64,000 bases of DNA, taken from assembly GCA_964016885.1 (NCBI GenBank), contig OZ024742.1, positions 113,656,660 to 113,720,659 of the forward strand, given 5' to 3'. The notes below the pieces were generated by a model. The model did no database searches. It saw only the letters and a list, made by a program, of their open reading frames with translations, and had not been told where the DNA came from. Position numbers and translations under genes: made by a program. This document shows, in pieces, positions 37,631-49,639 of the stretch (position 1 is its first letter; every line of letters begins with the position of its first letter). The stretch comes from Eledone cirrhosa (taxonomy: Eukaryota; Mollusca; Cephalopoda; Octopoda; Eledonidae).

Positions 37631-37792
37631 CGAAGGAAATGTCGTGAGGGACGAGATGGACCATAACGCACCAAAGTACTCAATACTTAGGGTAGTAGAG
37701 TGGGTAATAGGAACGAGTCGGACCCCGACGGCTGAACTCAATCCGTTTCGACGGCTAATTCTGGTCCAGAATTAACCGTGGAAACGGATTTA
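37630..37792 (-). repeat. PLE pseudo-LTR fragment
   Basis: Matches the start of the inverted copy at 19322 (shared AACGAAGGAAATGT, CCATAACGCACCAAAGTACT, CCGTTTCGACGGCTAATTCT). It begins at exactly the same base next to (TA)n as the 19322 copy, then ends in a second, inverted half-copy of the GGCTAATTCTGG core. No coding part. Confidence 0.75.
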
Positions 37793-37840
37793 TCGTTTTC
37801 GAAATTGTATTTCACAGGATATATGGCAGTAATTATAGAT

Positions 37841-38049
37841 AACATTATATATATTTTATAAGGGCGGTGGATTGGCAGTATTGGTAGAGGGTCGGACGCC
37901 ATGCTTTGCAGCAAACAGTTACGTCCCTTTATGGGCTGAGTTCAAATCCCGCCGAGGTTAACTTTGTCTTTCATCCTTACGGGGTCGATAAAATAAAGCT
38001 TGGGATAATTGCTGGCCTTGTACCAAATGTAGAAAACATTATATATATT
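37841..38049 (+). mobile_element. tRNA-derived SINE with target duplication
   Basis: Body about 37861-38034 on the plus strand: GGCGGTGGATTGGCAGTATT, B-box-like GAGTTCAAATCCC, CCTTACGGGGTCGATAAAAT, tail TGTAGAAA. The word AACATTATATATATT flanks it at 37841-37855 and 38035-38049, an apparent 15-bp target duplication. Confidence 0.9.
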
Positions 38050-38056
38050 ATACAAT

Positions 38057-38216
38057 AGGAATCAATGCCGGTTTAAATAAACCTATCAAGGCCGGATACA
38101 AGAGACTAGGGATCAGTGCCGGATTAAATATACTAGAGATCACTGCCGGATTAAAGTTACTAAGGTCGATTGCCGGAATGAAAAAATCACTAACGATCAG
38201 TGTCGGACTAAAGTGT
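38057..38216. repeat. Degenerate 26-30 bp tandem repeat, about six units
   Basis: The consensus is close to CTARNGATCAGTGCCGGATTAAA. Units start near 38057, 38090, 38112, 38139, 38166 and 38192. On the minus strand it reads as FNPALIPS-type repeats by chance of the tandem structure. Confidence 0.75.
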
Positions 38217-38515
38217 GAGTGTTTTTCGTGCCGAGACATAACTTTTCATCTACATGTACTTATAATATTTACATATTGAAAAATTTGATCAGAGACGAAC
38301 AAATCTATTGTTTTCCTTCTTTGAAATATAAATCAAAATGATCGTGTTGTTTACGAAGGCATTTGGATACATCAATAAGTTTCATACGAGAAGAATCCGG
38401 TGAAGATAAATCATACATAACATTGTACGTAAACAACTTCCAATATATTTTTCTTTTTTTTATTGATTTTCATTTATCTTCGCCATAGTGAATATATATG
38501 TACATAGATACATGC

Positions 38516-38542
38516 ACACACACACGCACAGGCAGATACACG

Positions 38543-38573
<31 letters not shown>

Positions 38574-38618
38574 GCACACACACGCGCGCGCACACACACA
38601 CACACGCACACACGCACA

Positions 38619-38683
<65 letters not shown>

Positions 38684-38692
38684 ACACACATA
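38516..38692. repeat. (CA)n microsatellite
   Basis: CA-rich with CG interruptions, then about 60 bp pure CA. Confidence 0.95.
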
Positions 38693-38699
38693 TATATGT

Positions 38700-40800
38700 A
38701 TATGAGTTTGTATGTCAATACATATGTCTGTCTGTACATATATATATATACATACCAGTTTTGATGTATTTCCGTCATAAGCATAAATACCACCAAACGC
38801 CTAGTGGAAAAAAATCGTTTTTACTAACTTATTAGTTCAAATAGGAAGATGTCAATTTGTACATAATTTCGCATCTGATATGGCACTGTTGGTGATTGTT
38901 TTCATTTTCTGTTTATTATTTTCTTATTCTCTTTTTGAAAGGTAGCGGAAGATCAATATCAAATTCGATTCGACGTTTTCGAAAAGTTCAATGATCTTTT
39001 TCCCTTTTTTATACATTTTATAATCTTTGATTTGCTCCTCCTTCCACGCTTCCTAGTCAAACATACTTTTGATTAAGCATACACTTTATATCACCAATAT
39101 CTGCTAAACTTGAAAATGTTGGTGTTTATTTTTCTTTAATTTTACAACAAATATTTTGTGATGTGGTTCTCGATGTCGGAAACGTATTTATGTCCACACT
39201 AATGATGACTGACATGGAACAAAATATGTGTTATTTTGTTCTATTTGAAAGCGGACTTTAGAAACTGAAGTAATATACTTGACTCCATCTCCTTTGTTTC
39301 CGTTTCATAAACGTGAGGGTTGGACCGAAATAAAACAAAGAAACGAGAAAATGAATCCCAAAATGAATTATATCTATGTTTTTCATATATATACGAGGAT
39401 ACAATTTTCAAATTACAACCTTTCATAAATTACAAAACAGAAAATAGAATAAATGTGATACAAAACCTTCTACGTGTTGTTGTATCCAGCAGGGGGTTGA
39501 AAATCATATATTCTAGACTGTTTATATTTGAGTAAACCGGGTGAAAATCTGAAATACTACTACGTTATATACAATACTACTACGTTATATACAATACAGT
39601 TATATTGTCTTTCAAAAGAAATTTGGCGAAATATTATTTGTTTTCTTGCAAGGTTTTTGACATGAAAAAAAAATGGGGAAGGACAACACATGGTAGGACA
39701 GCCAAGGATACAAGTCAATACTCTCATGCTCCTGGATGCAACACCCGTAAGGAAACTAGCTAGTCGAATGCGGAGGGCCCTAAGTATGACATATTAAAAT
39801 ATTAACGTGGTAGAAAACCCTGGAACTCCCTTATAAGTAAACGTTAACCGTTTAAGAAAATCGGCTTTTCGAATATGAAATGTGTAGTATGTATATTAAG
39901 TCTACAAATAAATTGTAAAAGTAGAAATGTAGTCTATAGCTAAGATATACAGAAGGTGCCTGCAGATACATGATAACGACATACGCAGGAGAGAGAGCCC
40001 ATAGCATAGTAGAGAGTATAGATGAACCATTGAGTGAACGAAAAGGAAAACACGACAAATTAATACAATACGAATATTGCAGATATATAATAGACAGCAT
40101 AGACGTTAAAATAATATCTAAGCATAATACAATTCAGAAATCCTAGGCCAAACAGAAAACATGAGTGGAATAGCAACATGCATACATAAACACACACTAG
40201 TGACTAAAGATAGACTATAAATATAAACAGATAAAATAACAACACCGACATGCAACCCACACAAGTGACCAACGTTTGAATATAAACACATAAAATACGT
40301 GGGCTTTAGACAATCACACGAACACACACCAAATAAAACTCACGCGCAGACACGCATGCGCAAACAAAGACAAAAATAATAAAAGTTACAGAAATTAAGC
40401 GATAGTAAATGAATATGTCACAGGAATGTGTAATGAAGTAACTTTGATAAATTATAATTATATTTTTAACTGTTGGTCAATCAATGTTAAACATTGATTG
40501 CCAGCTAATTATTTTTATGGATATACGGAAGGAAAAGTCAAACTAAACTGTGAGTGTGTTTGGCTTTTTTTTAGGAATTTCGGGGAAACATGAACCTCTA
40601 CACTTGTATAAATAGACATATCTATTTGAATTCATAATAATGTGATATCGTGCGTTCCAGATGCTGTTTACTAAAACCATCCTCGCAATGCATCTTTACG
40701 AGTATTAATCATTTCCCAATGTATTAGTGGTTTCCGTTTAAATGATGTTGGCTTCTATCATACGGTCACAACAATTCCGAATATAAATGGAATCAGTGAA
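38700..40800. other. AT-rich DNA, no recognised gene
   Basis: Includes a 22-bp tandem duplication (CTACGTTATATACAATACTA) near 39558-39598. No gene recognised. Confidence 0.5.
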
Positions 40801-40821
40801 TTTTGTATAAGTATATATAAG

Positions 40822-40855
<34 letters not shown>

Positions 40856-41015
40856 TATGTATTGTTATACTTGGGGAGGGTCATCCGTGTGTAATATTGC
40901 CAGAATCAATAACAGAACACACTAACTGTTTGGTTGGTTTTCGCTTTTCGCTTCTGTGTCTTTTATATCGGTAATCTAATTGATTCGGTCCTCAATGTTG
41001 CCATTGAACACATTC

Positions 41016-41070
41016 ATATGTATAATAAATCGAATCGACCTGAAATATATAATAAGATTTAAATTGTATA

Positions 41071-41122
<52 letters not shown>

Positions 41123-41245
41123 TATAGTAATAATAGTAATAATAATAATAATTATTATTATAATAGTAATAATAATAAATTTGAAGACTAAAATCCAAAG
41201 AGGGCTCGATAAGCGATTCTTTGCTTAAACTTAAATCTGTTATTT

Positions 41246-41294
<49 letters not shown>

Positions 41295-41335
41295 TTAAAT
41301 CTTATTATATATTTCAGGTCGATTTATTATACATA
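41016..41335. repeat. Foldback repeat with microsatellite-rich loop
   Basis: Arms about 41016-41065 and 41291-41335 are reverse complements (TAATAAATCG, CGACCTGAAATATATAATAA). The loop holds (CT)n, (TA)n, AAT repeats and a copy of the dispersed repeat. Confidence 0.75.
41166..41250 (+). repeat. Dispersed repeat 3' end next to (TA)n, copy 4
   Basis: AATAATAATAAATTTGAAGAC, GAGGGCTCGATAAGCGATTC, TTTGCTTAAACTTAAATCTG then (TA)n at 41248-41290. Confidence 0.7.
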
Positions 41336-41339
41336 AAAA

Positions 41340-42660
41340 TCGATATAACACTAATTATTCCACTATCTATGTATACTGTCGTTTCTTTGCATATCTAACA
41401 TCCATTTGTATGTATAATTATTGATATATAATTCTATTTATTTTTAAAATGTGCATTTGTTGTGTGTACCTGAGCATCAGGTTTAAAATATTTACTTCTT
41501 TTAAATAAACCATGAAGTTTGGAACAAATGCCATTCCTAATACAGGTTCATCCAAATTGGCTTTGAAACTTTGGAACTTTGCTATAAAAAATTATTGTAA
41601 ATGGACTACGTCTAAATTTCAGCTACTCTATTGATAAACTGTCAGAAGTCATAAATTGAAATAAAACTAGTCCAAACTGTCAAACACTCATCTGGCTAGG
41701 TACCCAGGAATAAAAGTATGAGCTCTGAAGTGTATATGCAATATTTTCGAGAAGATACTACAGTGATGAATGATGTACATAATATCTATGAAGAAAACGA
41801 ATGCTATTTCAATTTGTCTGTTTACATTTTAAATTATTTTATATAGTATTTTTAGAACTCAAATAAGCTAGTCTAGGCAATCTGTCTTCGAGAATATGTT
41901 TTGATACCTGGCCCCAGAAGAATATATGCCATAAAAATGACAATGTGTGCATTGTGTTATAAAAAAGTATTCTAACATGAATTTAAATGTAGGTAGTAAA
42001 TATAACATATTAGACATTGAAACATGACCATATATAAATAAGTTTCTACTACAAAAAATAATACAAACTGTTCTAAACATGGAAAAAAAGAAAACAAACT
42101 AAAAATATGTAATTTGAGAAATGAACTAAGTAGCATAAAAACTAATTTTCATGGTTTACTGGAAACAAAATATGATATGTTATCTTCAATACTCACTGAA
42201 ATATATTGCTATAAATAAGCAAAAAACTAATTCACGTTTTTATTTGGAAAACTCCTTTTCCCTCGATCGTATCTGTTGCAGATTTTGCTGATAGTATGGT
42301 GATTGCTGATGTTTCTGGTGGTTTTTGTAGACGTTTGTCTGAAACTGGTGTATGATGTGCTTCATAATTACATCAAGTTAATGGTAGTAGCTGGGTCCAT
42401 ATAACTGGATATGTAACCCTGTAATATTCTCCACATCAAACATCTGGATTGTGATGAGTTAGAAGCATTGCAATATAGACAGATTCGTGTCCCGTATTCT
42501 TATGTAGCTGTTCACCTAGATATTTCAAAATATCCCTTCTAAATCATGAAAAACAGATGCTGCAAGCCAAAAGGTATGCAGGTTTGGTGAACAATCCATT
42601 ACCGAAACTTAAATTAATTTCTAATTTAATGATAGGATGGAGAAATATATCTTGTAGTTG
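41340..42660. other. AT-rich DNA, no recognised gene
   Basis: Nothing recognisable beyond short chance ORFs. Confidence 0.5.
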
Positions 42661-42679
42661 ATTCGTGAAGAGGAATTAA

Positions 42680-43205
42680 ATTTAAACAAGACAGACAGAA
42701 TAACCCATTGACACATTGGATAGATGGAAGAAGCACAATGTATGGTCAATTCATACGCCTGAGAAAGTTGACAAAGATAGGAACTGGGAATGGACTAGGG
42801 AAACTTACTTAAGAGTTGAAACTAAGGCCAGGAACAGGCACTGAAAAATAACTCTATCAAGACCAATATTAATTAGTGAGTGAATTACCCACTTTATAGG
42901 TTGTGTGGTGGGAAAACTGAAACAATAAACCGCATCTTTAGTGATTGTAATATGCTTGCACAGAAATAATACAAGAGGAGGCACGACAACATTGTCAGGT
43001 TGCTTCAATGAAAGCTCTGACATAAGTATTCGCTGAGCAGATAGGGTGGCCGAAAATGAAGATTATAACATCTTCTAGGACCATCCAGTGTGACCATGGC
43101 GATTGTAGTTGGATCTCTGAGAAGAGTATTTTTAGAAGTTTGGATGTCGGGCTTGAGCATCTAGGAATAACCGTCAGGAGAGGATTTTTTGCAGAAAACA
43201 ATGAA
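42680..43205 (+). pseudogene. LINE RT C-terminal relic, heavily decayed
   Basis: Across frames the plus strand reads HWIDGRSTMYGQFIRLR, WEWTRETYLRVETKARNRH, then YRLCGGKTETINRIFSDCN, LAQK*YKRRHDNIVRL and, further on, ITSSRTIQCDHG. These match the order seen in non-LTR elements that end with a CxxC...H-C knuckle (CRLCGxKxETxxHxxxxC) followed by YKxRHDxV. At least five stops and several frameshifts break it. The catalytic part is not in this piece. Confidence 0.6.
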
Positions 43206-44394
43206 TAGCAATGGTATAAGCATGAAGCTATATGAACTTCAGATATTTCATGCTGCAAAATGTATTTCAATTGATTATTCAATTTTAAATGACTTCATTG
43301 TAATTCATTTTATTTCATTTTACTTCATTTCATATCACTTTTCTACACAAAATGATGAAGAAGTTGCCTGTCTCACTCTCACTACCTTCTCTTTCTGGGT
43401 TACTTGGCTCCCTCCCTCTGACACACTAATAGTTGTATATGATGCTTTTGATTTTAATTTACCTACAATACCACCACCAGGCGTCTCCGCTAGACTTATA
43501 AAATACAATGGATGATAATAGAAGCCTCTTGATATGACCAATGAAATATTTGGTTGCCCAGAATTAGAATAGTGGCTGAAACATCTTACATTGCCTGAAA
43601 TGCCGCTGAATTAATTATTCACAACAAGATTACTGATGGTATGAACAACACCAATGTTAATTGTGATAATAGGATAATTAATAACGATAGTGATCGAGAT
43701 GATAGTGATATTGTATTTACTGACCACAAAGAGTTTACATGAAGAAAACGTTAAGGCCAGCACTAATAATAATAAAGCCCATGACACTCGGTTGTGAGAA
43801 GATGTGTCTCGTGGGAAATACGATCTCACTAATATTGGTTTATAATCGTCCTGGAGGTGGTAACCTGAACAAAAGTACCGCTTGGCGGTGAGGGATAAAA
43901 TGCATGAAGACACGATAAAAAACACCCCACAATAACTATAGACAAACCACATACCGAATACGGTCGTCGCCCAAGTCCACATAGACTGCGTCCCTGGGGA
44001 TGAATAAGACTAGAGTCGAATGGCATATAGATGAAAAAAGGGATTCTCCAAGTACGTAGTGGAATGGTAACTTGACCGAAAATAATCTAAACTAAAGCCC
44101 TTCACTTTCAACACAAGAAAGAAAAAATCCTCAACGTATCAAATGGATCCAAGATGAGTATAACAAGTGATATACGCATTATAGCACTCATTGAGCAACC
44201 TATGGGAATGAGGACATAGAGTAAATTAATTATGGTTCAGAGTGAATATGATCCAGAAAGGTGACCAAACCAGGATGAAAACAAACGTGTAAATGTAAGA
44301 AGAGATATTCTTAGAAACAATCGTCCAACAGATGCAGAGTCAAATGACATTAAGACGAATATTAAGAAGATTTGAAAATACAAATATCAGAAAG

Positions 44395-44679
44395 GGATAG
44401 AAATGTATATGTGACCGCAACCTGGTCGGGCTGAGGAGGCAAAACTCTCCAAATACCGGTCGATCTCCGACAGGTTTGCAGTCTTACCTATGGCAGTGGA
44501 CACTTCTGGTGTCCTCGGCCCTAGGGCAACAACGCTACTCACCACCATAGGCGCTGAGCTGGCCAGCGGCTTGTGTACGCCTGGCGAGTTGGAATGGCTC
44601 TTCCAGCGCGTCTCCCTTGTCGTCTTCCGGGGAAACGCCTTCTCCATTCTGTCCGCCCGGGATGTGGAAAGGCCATGAA
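44395..44679 (+). pseudogene. LINE-like RT C-terminal relic, locally GC-rich
   Basis: Reads RAEEAKLSKYRSISDRFAV, then LPMAVDTSGVLGPRATTLL, ELEWLFQRVSLVVFRGNAF and ends in TGA. The pattern (KYxxIxxRFxxxPxAVDTxGxxGPxA...) is the last conserved block of several non-LTR polyproteins. GC content is far above its neighbours, a sign of more recent arrival than surrounding DNA. No catalytic residues here. Confidence 0.5.
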
Positions 44680-45729
44680 TATGAGTGACTGACTTGTCAT
44701 TTTATCATGTACTTTTTACATATCTATATCTGTCCGATAAAACAATGTTATACACCCACTGAAAAAAGTGTTGCGAGGAGCCGGTTCAAAAGTTTTTATA
44801 TTTTAAATGGTTTTTGTTTTAGAATTTTGTACATTTTCTTTCCTTGTTGAAAGAGGGTAATAGTTTCTGAGAGACAAACAATAACATATTACAGAATACA
44901 CTTTTAATAAATAAAAAACCTTTTAGACTATGATATCAAGAGTAATGATTACACGGAACATTGAGGGTATCAGAAACACAACAAAACACGGTCAAATTGA
45001 AAGAAAGATTGCGGATATGGATGAGGATACACATGAATATAAATATCACATAGAAAAAGAAACGAGAAATTCTCAATGGAGTTGGAAAAATAAAAAAAAA
45101 AGATAAACATTAGCGGGCAAAAAAAGACAAGCGACAGCCAGAACAAAACACACGTAAGATCATGAAATTAGACTGTTTAAGCAATTATTGACGGGATAAA
45201 ACCTGATATATCAGATAGGAAGGAGTTTATTTATACAGCAACAACGCTAATATAAAGGACATGTGGGTTAAGGACAAAGGAAATGGACAGATCCCTCACA
45301 AATATACCCTACAAGATATAAATTGAGGAGTAAATTGAAATAATGAGACGACAAATATCGATCATGGATGAATTATGCACGAGGAAATCTATCAAGCAAG
45401 AAAAGGAAGGAAAGTGATTAGGAAATGCATAGTAAAATGGAAACCTGATATTCCGTCACTCCAAGAAACCCTGAAACTGAAAGTAAAGAAACAGAAGACT
45501 AAAAAGTCGAAATAGGTTTTACAGGCAAAATATTTTGTTTATGTCAGATTTAACAACGTTTGATAGGGATATTGGATCATATATAATCGAAGTAATGTAA
45601 CCTTCTTCAAATCGTGAAATTCAAGTGCTCTTGAGAACAGTATGGTGTACTGATCTACACAACAAAGGGAATGCTGAATGGATAAAGAACATGGGAAAAA
45701 AAACATAGAATAATTTAAAAAAGGCAGAC

Positions 45730-45900
45730 GTTGCAGGAAATGGCTATGGAGGAAAATAACTTTAAAAAGCAGACGTTGCGGGGCATGGCTATGGAGGAAA
45801 TGGAGATAATAATAAAGAAAGCCAACATATGCAAATCCCCTGGCATTTATAAAATGCCAAACTTCTGGTTATCTTCTTTATCAGCTCTGTGATATGCTGG
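45730..45900 (+). pseudogene. LINE RT N-terminal fragment
   Basis: Reads AMEEMEIIIKKANICKSPGI then KMPNFWLSSLSAL, matching the start of LINE RT domains (KSPGxDxxPNFWLK). It ends in stops at once. Upstream 44935-45600 has a lysine-rich, broken open character that may be the same element, but I cannot prove it. A near-repeat (GCAGACGTTGC..GG..ATGGCTATGGAGGAAA) lies at 45723-45752 and 45769-45800. Confidence 0.45.
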
Positions 45901-46789
45901 TAAATTGTTATAAAGTAATTATGTACTCTAATGATATAACCCTGATTGTTTTGCACAATATATAAAATAGCTCTTGACAAAATCGACATAAATGAATATT
46001 CCAAACTATTCGTCCAATCACTTGCCTTCCCACATCATAAACAATTCTCACCGTCATTGTGACTGAGAAATTATATACATTTATGAATGAACATCATCTA
46101 TTACGTATTGGGCGAAAGGTTATCACGGTGGGTCATACGGGTGCAAAGACCAACTTCTCATTAACCGCACGATTCTGAAAAAGACGGTCATTAAAATATT
46201 GAAATCTGAGTAATGCTTTGATTAACTATGAGATAGCATTTGATAGTTTTCAGAATTCACGGATTTTGAAAATTTGGATGTTCTGTGTGATACATACACC
46301 GTGTATGGTCTGGACATTTGTAATGGTTCCATTATTTGTATGACAATTCATTGTAAAATGTGGATTATAATATTAATACTAATCTTTGCTTTATTAACTA
46401 CAAAGGTGTTTACAAAAAGACACTGTGGACAACACAGGATGGAACAAATAAGGGCATATGTCTGTTTAAAAGAAAACAAAAACAAAGGATATAACACAAA
46501 ATTAGAAACAAAGGGGCATTCCCAAATAGTCCGGGAGACTTCAAAGGGTCACTCGTTAAGAAAGCCCACAAATAGACACGGTTACCCTGACCACCAGCGA
46601 AAGTGTCTTTTCCCGCTTTTCCACCCCCAATCTACAGGCGCATACACACAGCAAACCCATTCACTCAGACCATGCTTGCCTCTCTCACCCATCTTTCAAC
46701 AACTTACTAGAAAAGGAGAACGTCCCTCTCCTCTCTTATTTACCTTTTCAAATGAAATTGGAAAAAGATTAAGTCATATGTGTCCAACA

Positions 46790-47180
46790 TGCGACCTCTT
46801 TTACCATGGCCACAAGAGAGATTAAAACTGCCTTCCCTTCTCGGCTAAAGGACGGCGGCGGTGCAATATTCAGGATAGTCTCAGCTGATAGCCGGATCTC
46901 TCCTACACGGGAGTGGATGTGTTCCACATAAACGCCTATTTCAGCAATGCTCGGACATTCGTCGAGAACATGCAGGAGGGTTTCGTCACACACCCACACA
47001 GGTGCATACCCGGGTAGGTTCGGCTAACAGTACTTTCATGCATGTAGAATTTATTGTGAACTTGCAAAGCTCCTCGATAACACAGTCAGACCAGGTATTT
47101 CTCCAATTTTTCCATGGGCCCTAGTCCGAAATCTTTCCGTAGCATATCGGTTAGTTGATTTTCATCGGCAACATGGATCA
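46790..47180 (-). pseudogene. LINE-like relic, C-terminal part
   Basis: The minus strand reads WRNTWSDCVIEELCKF, then CDETLLHVLDECPSIAEIGV and RVGEIRLSAETILNI. The ETLLHVLDECP block resembles the Cys/His knuckle (ETxxHxLxxCP) near the end of LINE polyproteins. Frames shift at least once. Clade not assignable. Confidence 0.45.
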
Positions 47181-47337
47181 AAATAAGAAAACATTGTTAT
47201 TTTTATTATATTCTGCTCCTCACAATTGTTCTAACCAACAACATCAGAGAAATTAAATAACCATATTTATTCCATATTAGTACTAATGGCTCCAAATAAT
47301 TTCATTTATTTTCTTGAACAGAAATTAAATGCCGTGT

Positions 47338-47355
47338 CATATATATATATATATA

Positions 47356-47425
<70 letters not shown>

Positions 47426-47440
47426 CGTGTGTGTGTGTAA
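47338..47440. repeat. (TA)n(TG)n(TA)n(TG)n microsatellite
   Basis: Alternating TA and TG blocks. Confidence 0.95.
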
Positions 47441-47613
47441 AATGATTGCCACGTTTTTTGTCATAAATTTATTCTGATCTGTAGGGCATGATGAAAGATG
47501 ATTAAATTAGTGTTTGTTCAAGAATTTAATATGCTCCTAGCATGCATTGATTTAACCCTCCCTTCCTCATAATCATATAATCATATAATCATTTATTTCT
47601 AATTAATGGTATT

Positions 47614-47822
47614 CTATTAAAATAATTGTTTCTACTTTTTGGCTCGAGGCCAGCATTAACCAGTGCATTACAGGTACTTTATTTTACCGACCCCCGTAAA
47701 GATGAAAGGCAAAGTTCACCTCGGTGGGATTTGAACTCAGAATGGCAAGGGCCGTAACTCTATGCATCAAAGCATGGCGTAAGACCCTCTACCGATACTG
47801 CCAATCCACCTATTAAAATAAT
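47614..47822 (-). mobile_element. tRNA-derived SINE with 13-bp target duplication
   Basis: Minus-strand body 47627-47809 between exact copies of CTATTAAAATAAT (47614-47626 and 47810-47822). Head GGATTGGCAGTATCGGTAGA, B-box GAGTTCAAATCCC, tail AAAGTAGAAACA. Confidence 0.93.
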
Positions 47823-48148
47823 GTTTGTAGAATATTAGCGAAATAGGTTGCTTGTTATCAGTCCCATAGCTCTTAGAATTTGTGTCGCCTTAGTGTTACG
47901 CTAAAGGTATATAGACCAACCATTGTTGAAGCGAGTAATTACAATATATTGTGCGGCTCTAGGTGTATCTGTGTGCTCCTTACTACCAGATGTTGCGTTG
48001 AATAATTTTCGAAGAAGTTAAATTTACTATGATTTCACTAGTGCTAAATACTCAACCATGACATATTATATTCCAAGTTCATAATTTTCCTTTACGTTGG
48101 TAATCCCTTTAACTTCGGCAGGTTATTCCAGGAATCTAACTCACTCTG

Positions 48149-48316
<168 letters not shown>

Positions 48317-48439
48317 TGTATATATATATGCACTATGTGCTTTGAGAAAAGAACACCATACTTCAGCACTGAGCATATCAACAAGTCGAAAAAGAAGATG
48401 TAAACATTATTGCATCATTATATTTTTCTGGTTTTTCTG

Positions 48440-48500
48440 TTCAAAATCTAGCTGGCTCATGAGGTCATAGCTGTGGCTCATGAGGTCATGGCTATCCCCG
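48440..48500. repeat. 21-23 bp tandem duplication
   Basis: GGCTCATGAGGTCATRGCT occurs twice in a row. Confidence 0.8.
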
Positions 48501-48700
48501 AAATGTGTATAATAAAACAGCTAATATAAATAAATTAAGTTACTTTTAACCAGCTGAGTTTCACTTCTTGCTATTAATTACTCTGGAGTAAAATATCCAT
48601 CTGCGCACTTCGTTGATTGCTCTGCCCTGCATCCTGAAATGTCGGCAATTGACCAACAGATGGTCGAATTAATATATATATATATATATATAATATATTA

Positions 48701-49082
48701 TAAAGAAATAAGAAATAGTAGACATAAATAAATACCCACTTTTTCTTAAAATTCCCGACTGTACAGTTTCGTGGCTACTATGCAAAAATCCTATATCTGT
48801 AAAAATTCCTATATTTTGTCATTGCTACAAGGGATTTAGCCACATTTCCTGACCACTGTATCACGTGATAGGGACTCCCTCCGCTCTTTCGAGATTCTTT
48901 CGCGCGATGCAGAACTGTTTTGAAATGTGTTCATAAGGTTTCCCTTGAAAAGTCGGCATACATCACATAAATGTTACATCTCTATGATATAGGATTTTAA
49001 CATAGTAGCCACGAAACTGTACAGTCGGGAATTTGAAGAAAAAATGGGTATTTATTGATGTCTAATATTTCTTCTTTCTTTA
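48701..49082. mobile_element. MITE with about 98-bp terminal inverted repeats
   Basis: The left arm (48701 to about 48798, beginning TAAAGAAATAAGAAATAGTA) is the reverse complement of the right arm (about 48986 to 49082, ending CTTCTTTCTTTA), with few mismatches. The word CCCGACTGTACAGTTTCGTG and its complement are exact. The 190-bp centre is non-coding and more GC-rich. Flanks on both sides read AATATATTA, a possible target duplication although the context is AT-rich. The superfamily is not identified. Confidence 0.8.
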
Positions 49083-49277
49083 AAATATATTACATAGCTC
49101 TCATATAGTCTCAATTTAATTATTCCGATTATCTTGTCTCTCATAGTCATAGAGCAACACTAGTTAAGGTTGACAACACACAATCTCACATACGTGTGAA
49201 AAATGTATGTGTATATATGCATGTATATGTATGTATACAAATATATATGTGTACCTCTCATTATTGTATATATATAT

Positions 49278-49465
49278 GGGCGGTGGATTGGCAGTATCGG
49301 TAGAGGGTCGGACGCCATGCTTTCCAGCATAGTTACGTCCCTTTACGATCTGAGTTCAAATCCCGCCGAGGTTGACTTTGCCTTTCATCCTTACGGGGTC
49401 GATAAAATAAAGTACCAGTAATGTACTGGGTAATTGCTGGCCTTGTGCCTAAAGTAGAAACAATT
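49278..49465 (+). mobile_element. tRNA-derived SINE, well preserved
   Basis: Close to the family consensus: GGGCGGTGGATTGGCAGTAT head, B-box GAGTTCAAATCCCGCC, body CCTTACGGGGTCGATAAAAT then AAGTACCAGTAATGTACTGG, tail AAGTAGAAACAATT. The flanks share ATTATTRTATATATATAT, an approximate target duplication. Confidence 0.9.
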
Positions 49466-49467
49466 AT

Positions 49468-49501
<34 letters not shown>

Positions 49502-49639
49502 GTATATATATATAACTGTGTGTGTGTCTCTTTGTGTGCGTATGTGTGTGTGCCTTGTGTGCATATGTGTATGTGTGTGTAATATAATTAGACACGCATA
49601 CACATAATCAGGATCATTTTCACAGAACAGCAAGTTCAA

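Noticed and set aside
46274..46825. 183-codon ATG-led ORF on the plus strand
   Set aside because: No domain or family resemblance, and it is overlapped at its end by a LINE relic on the other strand; judged a chance ORF.
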